Part shown: in pieces, positions 1 through 8,120 of the stretch
How the letters are laid out: every line of letters begins with the position of its first letter
Numbering within the stretch: the first letter of the stretch is position 1
From: Gammaproteobacteria bacterium
Lineage (GTDB): Bacteria; Pseudomonadota; Gammaproteobacteria; BMS3Bbin11
Direction: 5' to 3'
NCBI GenBank assembly: GCA_013150915.1
Contig: JAADJE010000051.1
Span: 1 to 35,397 of the forward strand
Length of the DNA: 35,397 nt
Notes under the pieces: generated by a model
What the model saw: only the letters and a program-made list of their open reading frames with translations
Told to the model about the DNA's origin: nothing
The model's database searches: none
Translations under genes and position numbers: made by a program

Positions 1-1
1 A

Positions 2-970
2 ATGGGGCTGAAATCGAATGTAAACAAAGTAATTTCCGGTTGGCACTGGACCTCTGTATTAGGTTTCTTGAGCAGTGCAGCCATTGCTGCACGAATGTTT
101 GGTTTAGATGAACTTAAGATCCGTCACGCATTAGGCATCGCTTATCAGCAGTGTGCGGGTAACACCCAGGGAGTCAGCAGCGGGGCTCTGACCAAGAGAA
201 TGGGACCAGGTTTTGCAGTGAGGGGTGGTTTGACTGCAGCGTTGATGGCAGAACGAGGTATCACTGGAGCAGACGATGTCCTGGACGGTGAATATGGTCT
301 GTGCAAGCTCTATGGGGTAAATGAGAGTTATGACTCTGATACATTTATGACAGGTCTCGGTCAGCAATTTGAGGGGGTCAATACGGACATAAAAATTTAT
401 CCCTGTGGAGGTATGATGTTTCCTTTCATCGACGCTGCCTTGGAACTTGTCAGTCATTACCAAATAAACTTCAGGGATGTTCAAGCAGTTACGGTTTGGC
501 ACGGTGAAGGCGCTAGTGGTTTCGTGAAACCTCTGGATGTGAAACGCAAACCACGTAATGTGGTTGACACCCAATTCAGCATACCCTGGACAGTTGCAGT
601 TGCTATTGTGAAGGGTGTGGTCAATCCCGAATCATTTACCAGTACAGCTATTAAAGATAAAGATATTCTTGCAATTTCACAGAAGATCACAGCGAAGCCT
701 GATCTCAGCCTGAATAGGGTTGTTGGTCTTGAGCCAGGTCGAGTGGAACTTCACCTCCGTAATGGAAAAACTGTTACAAGTCAAAAAGACAACCACATGT
801 CGGGCACCAAAGGTGTGGCGTCATTTGAAACGGTTGCTGCAAAGTTCATGGATTGCGCCGCTTTTTCTCCGGTGTCTATTCCGGCAAATAGATTACAGGA
901 GATAGCCGATATGGTTTGGAATCTTGATGAACTAGACGACGCGACAAAGATCATTCGTCTCCTCAATTAA
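2..970 (+). CDS. MmgE/PrpD family protein, 3' part (5' end outside window)
   Basis: This is the C-terminal two thirds of an MmgE/PrpD protein, the family of 2-methylcitrate dehydratase and cis-aconitate decarboxylase. The ATG at position 2 is not the real start: it aligns with an internal Met near residue 140 of the two full-length paralogues in this window, so about 140 residues lie to the left. Family landmarks visible are GWHWT (fragment residues 13-17), the LTKR...GFAVRGG segment (63-76) and KIYPCGGMMF (131-140). The last is odd: both paralogues have His where this copy has Phe (fragment residue 140), at the position that matches a catalytic His of cis-aconitate decarboxylase as I recall it. 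The TRAP genes follow after 18 bases, so this is probably one operon. The family is certain; the reaction is not. Confidence 0.9.
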   Translation: MGLKSNVNKVISGWHWTSVLGFLSSAAIAARMFGLDELKIRHALGIAYQQCAGNTQGVSSGALTKRMGPGFAVRGGLTAALMAERGITGADDVLDGEYGLCKLYGVNESYDSDTFMTGLGQQFEGVNTDIKIYPCGGMMFPFIDAALELVSHYQINFRDVQAVTVWHGEGASGFVKPLDVKRKPRNVVDTQFSIPWTVAVAIVKGVVNPESFTSTAIKDKDILAISQKITAKPDLSLNRVVGLEPGRVELHLRNGKTVTSQKDNHMSGTKGVASFETVAAKFMDCAAFSPVSIPANRLQEIADMVWNLDELDDATKIIRLLN

Positions 971-988
971 CCAACAGTGTAAAAATAA

Positions 989-2014
989 ATGTGTAGGGTT
1001 TTGAACTTCAAATTGGTCATATTGTTTATTTTTATATTCCAGCAGCCTGGATATGCGGAGGACAAAGTTCGATTTCGTGTAAGTGATGCAATGCCGTCGG
1101 GTTCTCCGCTTGGAAAACTTGTAGCTGATTGGGCCCGGAATATAGAAAAAGAAGGTGACAATATTGAGGTTATCCTGTATCCGGGCTCACAGCTTTTTAA
1201 GCCAGAGCAACAGATAAATGCGGTGGCGCGGGCATACGTCGACGGAGCTTTTGTGCATTTTGACTATTGGGGACGGACCTTACCCGAATTATCTATCTTG
1301 TCTAGACCATTCGCCTTTTCCGATCGCACACTTCTATTTTCTTTCAGAGATTCTCAATTAAGCAGCTATCTTGCTACCCGGGTAGAGTCGAAAGGAATGA
1401 AAGTAGTAGCGTGGTTAATTATGGGTCACATGATAGGGATATCGACACGAGGTAAACCGCTTGTAAAACCGCAAGATTTCGCCCATAAAAAAATCAGGGG
1501 GGCAAGTCCTTTACTGAATTCTGCACTGCGCGCCGTTGGCGCCTCGCCTGTATCCCTTGGCGGTGCGGAAGTCTATCAAGCGTTACAAACAGGAATGATC
1601 GATGGCTCCTTAACCACATTGAGATCGATATATATGCGTCGATTTTATGAGGTAAATAATTGGGTGACTGTTTCACCGCTTTTCCCCGCCTTTGTGATGC
1701 TCACAGTAAATTTAAAATGGTGGAATTCGCTGTCTGAGGCGAATCGACAGATCATTAGCAGAGTCAGTCACAGTACCGAGCGGGCAGCCGCAGAGTTAAC
1801 AGTAAAGCTGGAGGCAGAAACTCCCCAGCTGCTACGCGAAAAAGGAATGAAGGTTTATTTTCTCAAAGCACAAGAGATTGAGGAACTTCGCTCTGTCATG
1901 GAACCAGCGTGGCTCTCAACCTTCAATGATCTGAGCGGGGCAAGAGGCAAGGAAGTTCTGCAATATAGCGCCATCCACCTGATGAACGCCAAAACGAAAG
2001 TGGGCATGCCGTAA
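989..2014 (+). CDS. TRAP transporter substrate-binding protein (DctP type), set 1
   Basis: This is a periplasmic solute receptor of a TRAP carboxylate importer, 341 residues, the usual family length. A signal peptide covers residues 1-23, with a likely cut after GYA. The segment DFAHKKIR ends in Arg170, at the place of the conserved carboxylate-binding Arg of DctP/SiaP proteins, and is followed by the typical ALQTGMIDG segment. The gene begins 18 bases after the MmgE/PrpD stop and has no strong ribosome site. The membrane genes follow at 2055 and 2536. It is more like the third set (16952) than the second (10789): both share DYWGRT, SILS.PFAF and YEVN segments. The ligand is probably a di- or tricarboxylate, judged from the family and the neighbours. 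Confidence 0.93.
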   Translation: MCRVLNFKLVILFIFIFQQPGYAEDKVRFRVSDAMPSGSPLGKLVADWARNIEKEGDNIEVILYPGSQLFKPEQQINAVARAYVDGAFVHFDYWGRTLPELSILSRPFAFSDRTLLFSFRDSQLSSYLATRVESKGMKVVAWLIMGHMIGISTRGKPLVKPQDFAHKKIRGASPLLNSALRAVGASPVSLGGAEVYQALQTGMIDGSLTTLRSIYMRRFYEVNNWVTVSPLFPAFVMLTVNLKWWNSLSEANRQIISRVSHSTERAAAELTVKLEAETPQLLREKGMKVYFLKAQEIEELRSVMEPAWLSTFNDLSGARGKEVLQYSAIHLMNAKTKVGMP

Positions 2015-2054
2015 TACACTGAAGGAAAATCTTCAATTTATCTGAAGTCTGAGA

Positions 2055-2561
2055 ATGCTGAAAGCTACCACATCCCTGAATAGACGCGTACGTAATGTTG
2101 CGGCAGTACTGAATTCTATGGGGGCGATAGTCATTTTGCTTATGGTTGGCGTTGGTGTAATCGGCGTCTTATCGCGATATTTTATTGGCCAACCGTTATC
2201 CTGGACCGACGAGATAAACACATTTTTAATCCCCCTGTTTGTAGCGCTGTGTGCAGGCGATCTCCTCATTCAGGACAAACATATCAGTATTGATATATTG
2301 CCACCGTTGCGTTATGTGACGGAATTTTCATTGTTTGCCGTATCTGCGGCTCTGTTGATTTCCGGATCGAAAATGGTGATATTTGCCATCGAATTCGGCT
2401 TGTATGTACCGGGTAGTCTTGGTTTGCAAACCTGGTTAGTTGCGATAAGTTTGCCTTTAGGCGCTGCATTTATGACGTTGATTACGGGCCTGGATCTAGT
2501 TCGTGTTGTTAGAGCACCATATGGAGTAAAAGACGATGTTGGTCAGCGCCATAATCATTAG
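2055..2561 (+). CDS. TRAP transporter small permease (DctQ type), set 1
   Basis: This is the small membrane subunit of a TRAP transporter, 168 residues with four hydrophobic segments. The Q-subunit signature is visible as GVLSRYFIGQPLSWTDEI (about residues 36-53), followed by a charged turn and HISIDI. It is read as the second gene of the TRAP set, 40 bases after DctP, and its 3' end overlaps the large permease by 26 bases, which points to coupled translation. It pairs with the large permease in the inner membrane and should not act alone. Confidence 0.9.
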   Translation: MLKATTSLNRRVRNVAAVLNSMGAIVILLMVGVGVIGVLSRYFIGQPLSWTDEINTFLIPLFVALCAGDLLIQDKHISIDILPPLRYVTEFSLFAVSAALLISGSKMVIFAIEFGLYVPGSLGLQTWLVAISLPLGAAFMTLITGLDLVRVVRAPYGVKDDVGQRHNH

Positions 2562-3819
2562 TATCCTGGCGTTATTGTTTTTAAGGGTACCGGTTTTTGC
2601 GAGCCTTATTCTGGGGACATTAATACCTTTTTCTATTGTAGAAGGGAACCACGCTGTTAATTTGCTGGCAGATGTTTTCTATACACGGCTTGCCAATTAT
2701 CTTTTTGTTGCTATTCCTGCCTTTGCATTGATGGCACAAATACTAGTGCGCACGGATGCAATTACCGACCTGTACAACTCGTTATATACAATCACTAAAC
2801 GTCTTCCTGGCTCATTGGGTGTTGCCACCATCGCATTGTCTACTACGTTTTCCGCTATTTCGGGTTCATCTGTGGCCACTACGTTGACAGTGGGGGGCGT
2901 AGCAATCCCTCAAATGAGACGTTTTGGATACCCGCGCCGCTTTATCTTCGGGCTGGTAGCAGCAGGTGGGACGCTTGGAATTCTGATTCCGCCATCCATA
3001 GGTCTTATCGTTTATGGTGTGATTGCGGACGTATCCATTGGAGCTCTATTCCTGGCAGCAATGGTCCCGGCACTCCTGTTGGTGTCATTGTTTTCGGTTT
3101 TTACACTTATCATGGGATTTCGAATGCCCCAGGTCACCCCCCCTAAAAGTATTGCTGACTCTGGCGGGAAAAAATACTGGCGCTCAATACCTACTTTAAC
3201 TTTGCCACTGATCATCATAGGTGGAATTTATGGAGGCGCCTTCACAGCAACCGAAGCAGCTGTGGTTGCTGCGGTATGGGCGGCATTGATTGCAGCAATA
3301 TTGTATCGGAAATTTTCTTTTGCCTTTTTAATGGACTCAGCCCGGGCGAGTGCAAGAACCACTGTGATGTTGTTTTTCATAGTGGGGGGCGCTGCATATT
3401 TTTCACACGTTCTGGTCTACCTCAATCTCCCCGATCTATTACTTGATTTTATGTTGACCCTCGAATTGAGTAGGACTTTTTTGTTTGCATCGTTGTTGTT
3501 TGGGATTTTGCTTCTCGGTATGTTTATGGACGGGATGTCAGTAACATTAATTACCACGCCGATAATTGTCCCGGTACTGAATGCATTTGGTTTTGACCTG
3601 CTTTGGTATGGGGTCGTTCTGATAATAACACTTGAAGCGAGCCTGCTGACACCGCCGGTCGGTCTCAATTTATATGTTATAAAATCGATTTCCGACGCGA
3701 AGTTCAATGAAGTTTTACTGGGAGTACTGCCATTCCTGGCATTAATGGTATGTACACTTATACTCATTATCGTTTTCCCACAATTGGTATTATGGTTTCC
3801 TTCTAAAGTGTTTCAATGA
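2536..3819 (+). CDS. TRAP transporter large permease (DctM type), set 1
   Basis: This is the large membrane subunit, 427 residues with about twelve hydrophobic segments, which carries the Na+-coupled transport path in TRAP systems. Family hallmarks are FSAISGSSVATT (about residues 107-118), GGTLGILIPPSIGLIVYG, and near the C-terminus the LLTPPVGLNLYVIKSIS repeat half. The start overlaps the DctQ gene by 26 bases. The gene ends 75 bases before the convergent LysR gene. It is closest to the large permease of set 3 by segments such as IPF..VEG.HA and LLGMFMDG. Confidence 0.93.
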   Translation: MLVSAIIISILALLFLRVPVFASLILGTLIPFSIVEGNHAVNLLADVFYTRLANYLFVAIPAFALMAQILVRTDAITDLYNSLYTITKRLPGSLGVATIALSTTFSAISGSSVATTLTVGGVAIPQMRRFGYPRRFIFGLVAAGGTLGILIPPSIGLIVYGVIADVSIGALFLAAMVPALLLVSLFSVFTLIMGFRMPQVTPPKSIADSGGKKYWRSIPTLTLPLIIIGGIYGGAFTATEAAVVAAVWAALIAAILYRKFSFAFLMDSARASARTTVMLFFIVGGAAYFSHVLVYLNLPDLLLDFMLTLELSRTFLFASLLFGILLLGMFMDGMSVTLITTPIIVPVLNAFGFDLLWYGVVLIITLEASLLTPPVGLNLYVIKSISDAKFNEVLLGVLPFLALMVCTLILIIVFPQLVLWFPSKVFQ

Positions 3820-3849
3820 AGCACAAAGCTGGTGTCAAAAAATATGGCT

Positions 3850-3872
3850 CGGGAGAGCGGATGAACTTCCCG
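3850..3872. terminator. possible bidirectional terminator hairpin
   Basis: CGGGA at 3850-3854 pairs with TCCCG at 3868-3872 in the 75-base gap between the convergent TRAP and LysR genes. A short run TTTATAAA follows on the plus strand. The stem is only five base pairs with a long loop and there is no good T tract, so this is a weak call based mostly on position. Confidence 0.2.
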
Positions 3873-3894
3873 TTTATAAACAATGGAGTTGCAG

Positions 3895-4839
3895 CTAATC
3901 ACCCGTTTCAACTAGTGAGACATGGGGCCATTGGCCAGTACTGATAAGATCCTCAATGACTTTAATTGTCATCTGGCGTGCCACTGTGATCGAAATTGCC
4001 AGTGGCCTGTCAAGAGGCATACATAATTCAAGATAACGTGTTATCGAGATACCTTCTATGGGCCGTAACTTGATTATTTTCTTTTCTACTTCTTCATATG
4101 TACTCGACCAGGGAGCAATAGTACATGCGAATCCATCAGCAACGAGTTGTTTGATGGTAGTAAATGATTCGACTTCGGCGACTATCTGAGGGGCAAAACC
4201 GGCTTCACTGAAAACATTTTCCACAATACTTCTCATCGAAAAATGGTCAGTCCGCGGGAAAACAAAAGGCAGCCTGCGCAACTCGGCTATGCTTATAGCT
4301 TCATTACAAGGGGGACGATCGGATGAACACTGCATGGCGACAAATAATTCTTCACGCAGTAGTTTCCTGCTGCTAACCCCCCCTATTTCAGGCTCCTTGT
4401 AAAACATGCCGATATCCAGAATTCCGGTCAGCAACTTTCTGTATAAATCGGGACTTAGCCCCGATGAATAAGCCAAACTAATATCAGGGTAATGCTTTGT
4501 CATCTGTTTGATAAATCTCATACCAAAGATATTTGATATGCCCGCCGCTACACCAATGGCTACCTTCCCCGCCGGTTTGTTTTTCAACGCATTGACCTCG
4601 TCAGCAATCCGGCTCATCTCCCTCAGTACACGATGGGCCGATGCGTAAAGTATCTCTCCGCTTTCCGTAGGGATAACGCCATGTGATGTGCGGTGCAACA
4701 ATTCGACTTTCAGTTGTGCTTCCAGATTTGAAATATGATTACTCAGTGCCGGTTGAGCAACATGCAACACCTTCGCTGCGCGCGTAATACTGCCTGCATC
4801 ACATATGCCGATAAAATAACGCAGTTGCTTTAAATCCAT
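3895..4839 (-). CDS. LysR-family transcriptional regulator 1
   Basis: This is a LysR-type regulator of about 314 residues. The N-terminal winged helix-turn-helix spans roughly residues 1-60 (MDLKQLRYFIGICDAGSIT, then AAKVLHVAQPALSNHIS), followed by a periplasmic-binding-like effector domain. I place the start at the ATG at 4839 because all three LysR proteins here begin MDLKQL or MDLRQL at this point. A GTG at 4851 overlaps the upstream MmgE/PrpD stop (GTGA) and would add four residues. It is the last gene of the receptor-AtuA-DUF4387-MmgE operon. The likely targets are that operon and the divergent TRAP set 2, where an ATAC-N7-GTAT site occurs at 10683. The effector is unknown. Confidence 0.93.
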   Translation of the reverse strand: MDLKQLRYFIGICDAGSITRAAKVLHVAQPALSNHISNLEAQLKVELLHRTSHGVIPTESGEILYASAHRVLREMSRIADEVNALKNKPAGKVAIGVAAGISNIFGMRFIKQMTKHYPDISLAYSSGLSPDLYRKLLTGILDIGMFYKEPEIGGVSSRKLLREELFVAMQCSSDRPPCNEAISIAELRRLPFVFPRTDHFSMRSIVENVFSEAGFAPQIVAEVESFTTIKQLVADGFACTIAPWSSTYEEVEKKIIKLRPIEGISITRYLELCMPLDRPLAISITVARQMTIKVIEDLISTGQWPHVSLVETGD

Positions 4840-4847
4840 CCTCTGGA

Positions 4848-6239
4848 TCACTGTTCAGGCTGTAACAGCCGGACAAGCTCTGAAACATCGGAAAGGTTTT
4901 CAAAATTCTTAATCCGTTCAACTGCTTTGGTTAATTTCATGTCAGAGAGTCCCATGCCGGAAAAAGCCGCACATTCATAAAACTTTTCCACACATTCATC
5001 GAAAGGCATTCGGCCGCCGCCGTTATTCATCATATTCTCGCAAGTAGTTGTCAACTTTCGTCCCCCTGCCAGCCTCAGTTCCACCCTGCCGGCCTCAAGA
5101 CTGTCAAGCCGGGTCATGCTTTCGTCCAGTTGCGCGGTAACCTTGCAAGACAGGTCCCGTATTTTTTCATTACGAATCCCTTCGTCAGTAAAATGTTCCA
5201 GGGTCACCTTCCCTGCCGTCAGGGCTGCCGCCACTCCCCAGGGGACACTGAATTGTGCATCCACAATACTTACCGGTTGTTGTTTTGTCTTGCGCGGTTC
5301 AACTAGGAATCGTGTACCCTCACCATGCCAGACCCGTATCTCCTCTATTTCTTCAACGTCAAAGTCAGCCCCCCGGATCAGTTGCAATGTTGCATCAATA
5401 AACGGATGGACGATACCACAGCAGGGATAACGCTTGGTACCAACATTTGCACCTTCAAAATTCAAACCCAAATCGGACAACAACGCGTTCCCGTTACACG
5501 GAGACCCAAAATATTGCCTGTACAGACCCGCTTCCCCCTCAAGCCAGCCACTTGCACCGCTTACTCCCTCGGCAGCCAGCAAGGCAGCCGTGATCCCTCC
5601 CCTGACAGCAAACCCCACCCCCAGTCGTTTTGTCAGCGCCCCGTCAATCATGGCCTGTGCACTGCCCGCACATTGGTGGTAGGCAATAGCCAGGGCTCCG
5701 TTCATCTTTTCCGGTGACAGCCGAAGAATACGTCCCGCTACTGCAGAACTTGCAGGGAAACCGAATAGTGCAGTGAAATGCCAGCCTGTTACTGATTTAG
5801 GCTGATCACTTTGAACCGCCATACCCAGCCTGCATATCAGATCCGTTCCCATGGCGACAGCAGCCAGGCAATCCTTGCCGGACAAACTACCGGCCTGCTC
5901 TGCAAGGGCCAGTGCTGTGGCAACCGATATTGCCCCCGGATGCACCAGTGCCGCCGGATGTCCGTCGTCAAAATCACGGGCATGCATTATCGTCGCATTT
6001 ATCTGCGCTGCATTTGGCGCTGGAAGCGATAAGTTATGCCCGATCACCGCGCTCTCTTCTCGCCCCCCCCAAGCTGAATTGATATGTACAAGTTCAGCAA
6101 TACCACGCGCCTTAACGCCTGCGAGGCCAACCCCAAGACAATCAAGAATCTGAACTTTGGCTGCCTCAATTACATCGTTGGGCAACATCTCAAACTCAAT
6201 GGAGGCACAATAATCCACTAATTCACGAGCTATATTCAT
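4848..6239 (-). CDS. MmgE/PrpD family protein 2, full length
   Basis: This is a complete 463-residue cytoplasmic MmgE/PrpD protein. Residues matching the active site of cis-aconitate decarboxylase, as I recall it, are all present: HARDFDD (residues 86-92), HPG (His100), GWHFT (His154), LTKR (Lys204) and YPCCGIVHP (His278). The family dehydrates 2-methylcitrate-like acids or decarboxylates cis-aconitate to itaconate, and these cannot be told apart here. It starts 2 bases after the DUF4387 stop, and its own stop overlaps a GTG of the LysR gene. Its closest relative in the window is the copy at 27988. Contiguity with AtuA and DUF4387 suggests that these proteins act on one substrate. Confidence 0.93.
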   Translation of the reverse strand: MNIARELVDYCASIEFEMLPNDVIEAAKVQILDCLGVGLAGVKARGIAELVHINSAWGGREESAVIGHNLSLPAPNAAQINATIMHARDFDDGHPAALVHPGAISVATALALAEQAGSLSGKDCLAAVAMGTDLICRLGMAVQSDQPKSVTGWHFTALFGFPASSAVAGRILRLSPEKMNGALAIAYHQCAGSAQAMIDGALTKRLGVGFAVRGGITAALLAAEGVSGASGWLEGEAGLYRQYFGSPCNGNALLSDLGLNFEGANVGTKRYPCCGIVHPFIDATLQLIRGADFDVEEIEEIRVWHGEGTRFLVEPRKTKQQPVSIVDAQFSVPWGVAAALTAGKVTLEHFTDEGIRNEKIRDLSCKVTAQLDESMTRLDSLEAGRVELRLAGGRKLTTTCENMMNNGGGRMPFDECVEKFYECAAFSGMGLSDMKLTKAVERIKNFENLSDVSELVRLLQPEQ

Positions 6240-6241
6240 TG

Positions 6242-6601
6242 CTAATCCATATTTTCAGGCGTTTGGGGAATTTCTATATCCATCAGTAGCGAATGTTGTT
6301 GGGCACCAAATAAATCGCGACAATGAGTGTCACCACTCGTCATATTGGCCGGCTTTGCAATGGTTATTTTTATCCCTTTAACGGCATCAACGAAAAAGAT
6401 TCCTTCCACTTCCTGTTCGCTTAATTTGTAAAGCCTGGAGATAAGCGCTTTGCTTAGTACGCCGGAATTCTTAACCCTTTGGTACAGCTTTTTATCATCA
6501 AAAAATAAATCGAAAGTAGTGAGAAATGGTCCGGCATTTTTGCTCCTGAGCACTGTCGCCAGCTCATGCAATCTGGTTTTATGGTGTTGGTTACTTTTCA
6601 T
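6242..6601 (-). CDS. DUF4387 family protein (AtuA partner)
   Basis: This is a 119-residue protein that I recognise as DUF4387 from RSKNAGPFLTTFDLFFDD (about residues 19-36), the VLSKALISRLY stretch and the DLFGAQQHSLLMDIEIP end. The function of the family is not established; it is found next to, or fused with, AtuA (DUF1446) proteins. The ATG overlaps the AtuA stop as ATGA, with an AAGGAAC ribosome site inside the end of AtuA, so the two are translationally coupled and probably form a complex. There is no signal peptide or membrane segment. Confidence 0.88.
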   Translation of the reverse strand: MKSNQHHKTRLHELATVLRSKNAGPFLTTFDLFFDDKKLYQRVKNSGVLSKALISRLYKLSEQEVEGIFFVDAVKGIKITIAKPANMTSGDTHCRDLFGAQQHSLLMDIEIPQTPENMD

Positions 6602-7986
6602 TGTTCCTTTGGGAACTCCCTGACCTGAATATCAAAGGGCTCACAAGGGTCTTCAAGCTCCATAGAATGCCAGATATTATATCGATATACCGAGCCAAGT
6701 CTGTGTTCCCTCGGAGAGTGCGCAAATGCAACATTAGCTGCGGTTGCCACTCGTCCGGGGTACCCCATATGGGCCATATAATCCACCGCAATCTGACACA
6801 CTGAGTCAGCTCTCGCCTCATCCACCGAGACCGCTTCTATGATGATCCCCAACTCATGCGACATCGTTTGTGTTACTGGTTCAACATCCCCAAGCACGCC
6901 GTCTTTGCCATAAACCCTGAAAATTAACTCGTAATCCTGGCCGGCGACCAGCGGCGACATTCTCTTCTCAACCGCCTTCCTCGCTTCGCCAAGAAACCCG
7001 TCGATGCAATTAATCAGTATCGGATCACGTACACCACAGACACATATGGTTCTGTATCCGACCTGGCTGACCCCTTCTATTTTCAATGTGTAGGGGCTTA
7101 CCGGTAGCCACTGACTGCCCGATACTTTGACTGTCTGACTATCATATTGCTCGTAAACAGCATGACTGGTATCAAGAATGCCGCCGGGATTTTCTTCACG
7201 GATCGGATCGGATCTTTCATAAAAATTATGTGACACAACTGAATTAACCGTACATCGAGCAAACTCATTGGTAGGCCGAACCAGAAAATGATCCTCAGCC
7301 AGGATTGCGAACACGGGATCGTACGACTGCGGTTCACAGATCAGACTGGAACACTCACTGGTCTTGCCCATATGTGCTGCCAGCGCTTTATCAAAACCCA
7401 TTTTTAAAGGCAGCGCCATGTAAAGCCCAACATCCAGTGAACGACCGGTGATGACACCATCAACATCCAGGCCAAGCGCTTCCATAATAGGTTCGGGTCC
7501 CATCTGCGCCACTATTCGCTTGCTCCTGCTGACTTCTTCTTCAGTCAGATATTCGAGCAATGCATTGTTATTGGCAAGCCGGCGTATTGGTGTTCCTGAG
7601 CTGATTTTGCCCTTTAAATAGTCTTTTTCAAGTTCCCCGGGTATGACGGCCACTCTCAGGTGAATTTCATTTTGTTGTGCAATCTCGTTGACGATTTCCA
7701 GTGCCCTTTCCAGTTCTGTGTTCGAACCTGCCGGGCTACCGCAAGAGAGGATAAAAGGAATGTTTTTTTTCTTGGCGGAAAGAAGAATCGTTGTCAAATC
7801 CTCCTTTATCACCATTAAAGCCCCGCAGGGATCGTCACTGCCCAAGTAGGCAGGGCCGCCATCTGAAGTAGTTCCCTGGGCAACAATTGCATCCGGGTTC
7901 CAGCCCATGCCTCTTTCCCAAGCATCCCCCCCAACCCCAAAGCCGAAAGTTGCGGTACTTAAAATTTTTAGAGTTTTTGAATTCAT
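6598..7986 (-). CDS. AtuA family (DUF1446) acyclic terpene utilization-like protein
   Basis: This is a protein of about 462 residues of the AtuA/DUF1446 family. The glycine-rich start (FGFGVGGDAWERG) and AQGTTSDGGPAYLGSDDP match the family pattern G.TD.GP.YLG, and GVITGRSLDVGLY is a second conserved block. The family is named after a terpene-catabolism gene of Pseudomonas, but its chemistry is not well defined, so the terpene name should not be taken as a substrate call. I prefer the ATG at 7986, which has AGGTGG just upstream, over the GTG at 7992. It lies 134 bases downstream of the receptor gene and runs into DUF4387 and MmgE/PrpD with almost no gaps. Confidence 0.88.
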   Translation of the reverse strand: MNSKTLKILSTATFGFGVGGDAWERGMGWNPDAIVAQGTTSDGGPAYLGSDDPCGALMVIKEDLTTILLSAKKKNIPFILSCGSPAGSNTELERALEIVNEIAQQNEIHLRVAVIPGELEKDYLKGKISSGTPIRRLANNNALLEYLTEEEVSRSKRIVAQMGPEPIMEALGLDVDGVITGRSLDVGLYMALPLKMGFDKALAAHMGKTSECSSLICEPQSYDPVFAILAEDHFLVRPTNEFARCTVNSVVSHNFYERSDPIREENPGGILDTSHAVYEQYDSQTVKVSGSQWLPVSPYTLKIEGVSQVGYRTICVCGVRDPILINCIDGFLGEARKAVEKRMSPLVAGQDYELIFRVYGKDGVLGDVEPVTQTMSHELGIIIEAVSVDEARADSVCQIAVDYMAHMGYPGRVATAANVAFAHSPREHRLGSVYRYNIWHSMELEDPCEPFDIQVREFPKEQ

Positions 7987-8043
7987 TGCCACCTACATCT
8001 GTTACCAGGAAACACGCACCGGGATCCAGTACAAGAAAATGTA

Positions 8044-8062
8044 TCGCAGTCTGAAACTGCGA
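8044..8062 (-). terminator. hairpin between receptor and AtuA genes
   Basis: A perfect 7-bp stem (TCGCAGT / ACTGCGA, loop of 5) lies 59-77 bases beyond the receptor stop. Read on the minus strand it is followed by TACATTTTCTTG, a modest T-rich stretch. It could be a leaky terminator that makes the receptor more or less abundant than the enzymes behind it, or a processing site. It is not a strong intrinsic terminator. Confidence 0.3.
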
Positions 8063-8120
8063 ACCATCTAACAGGCAGCCAGGGCCTTCCTTGCAACAGG
8101 AATTTAAAACTCTACTCGGA

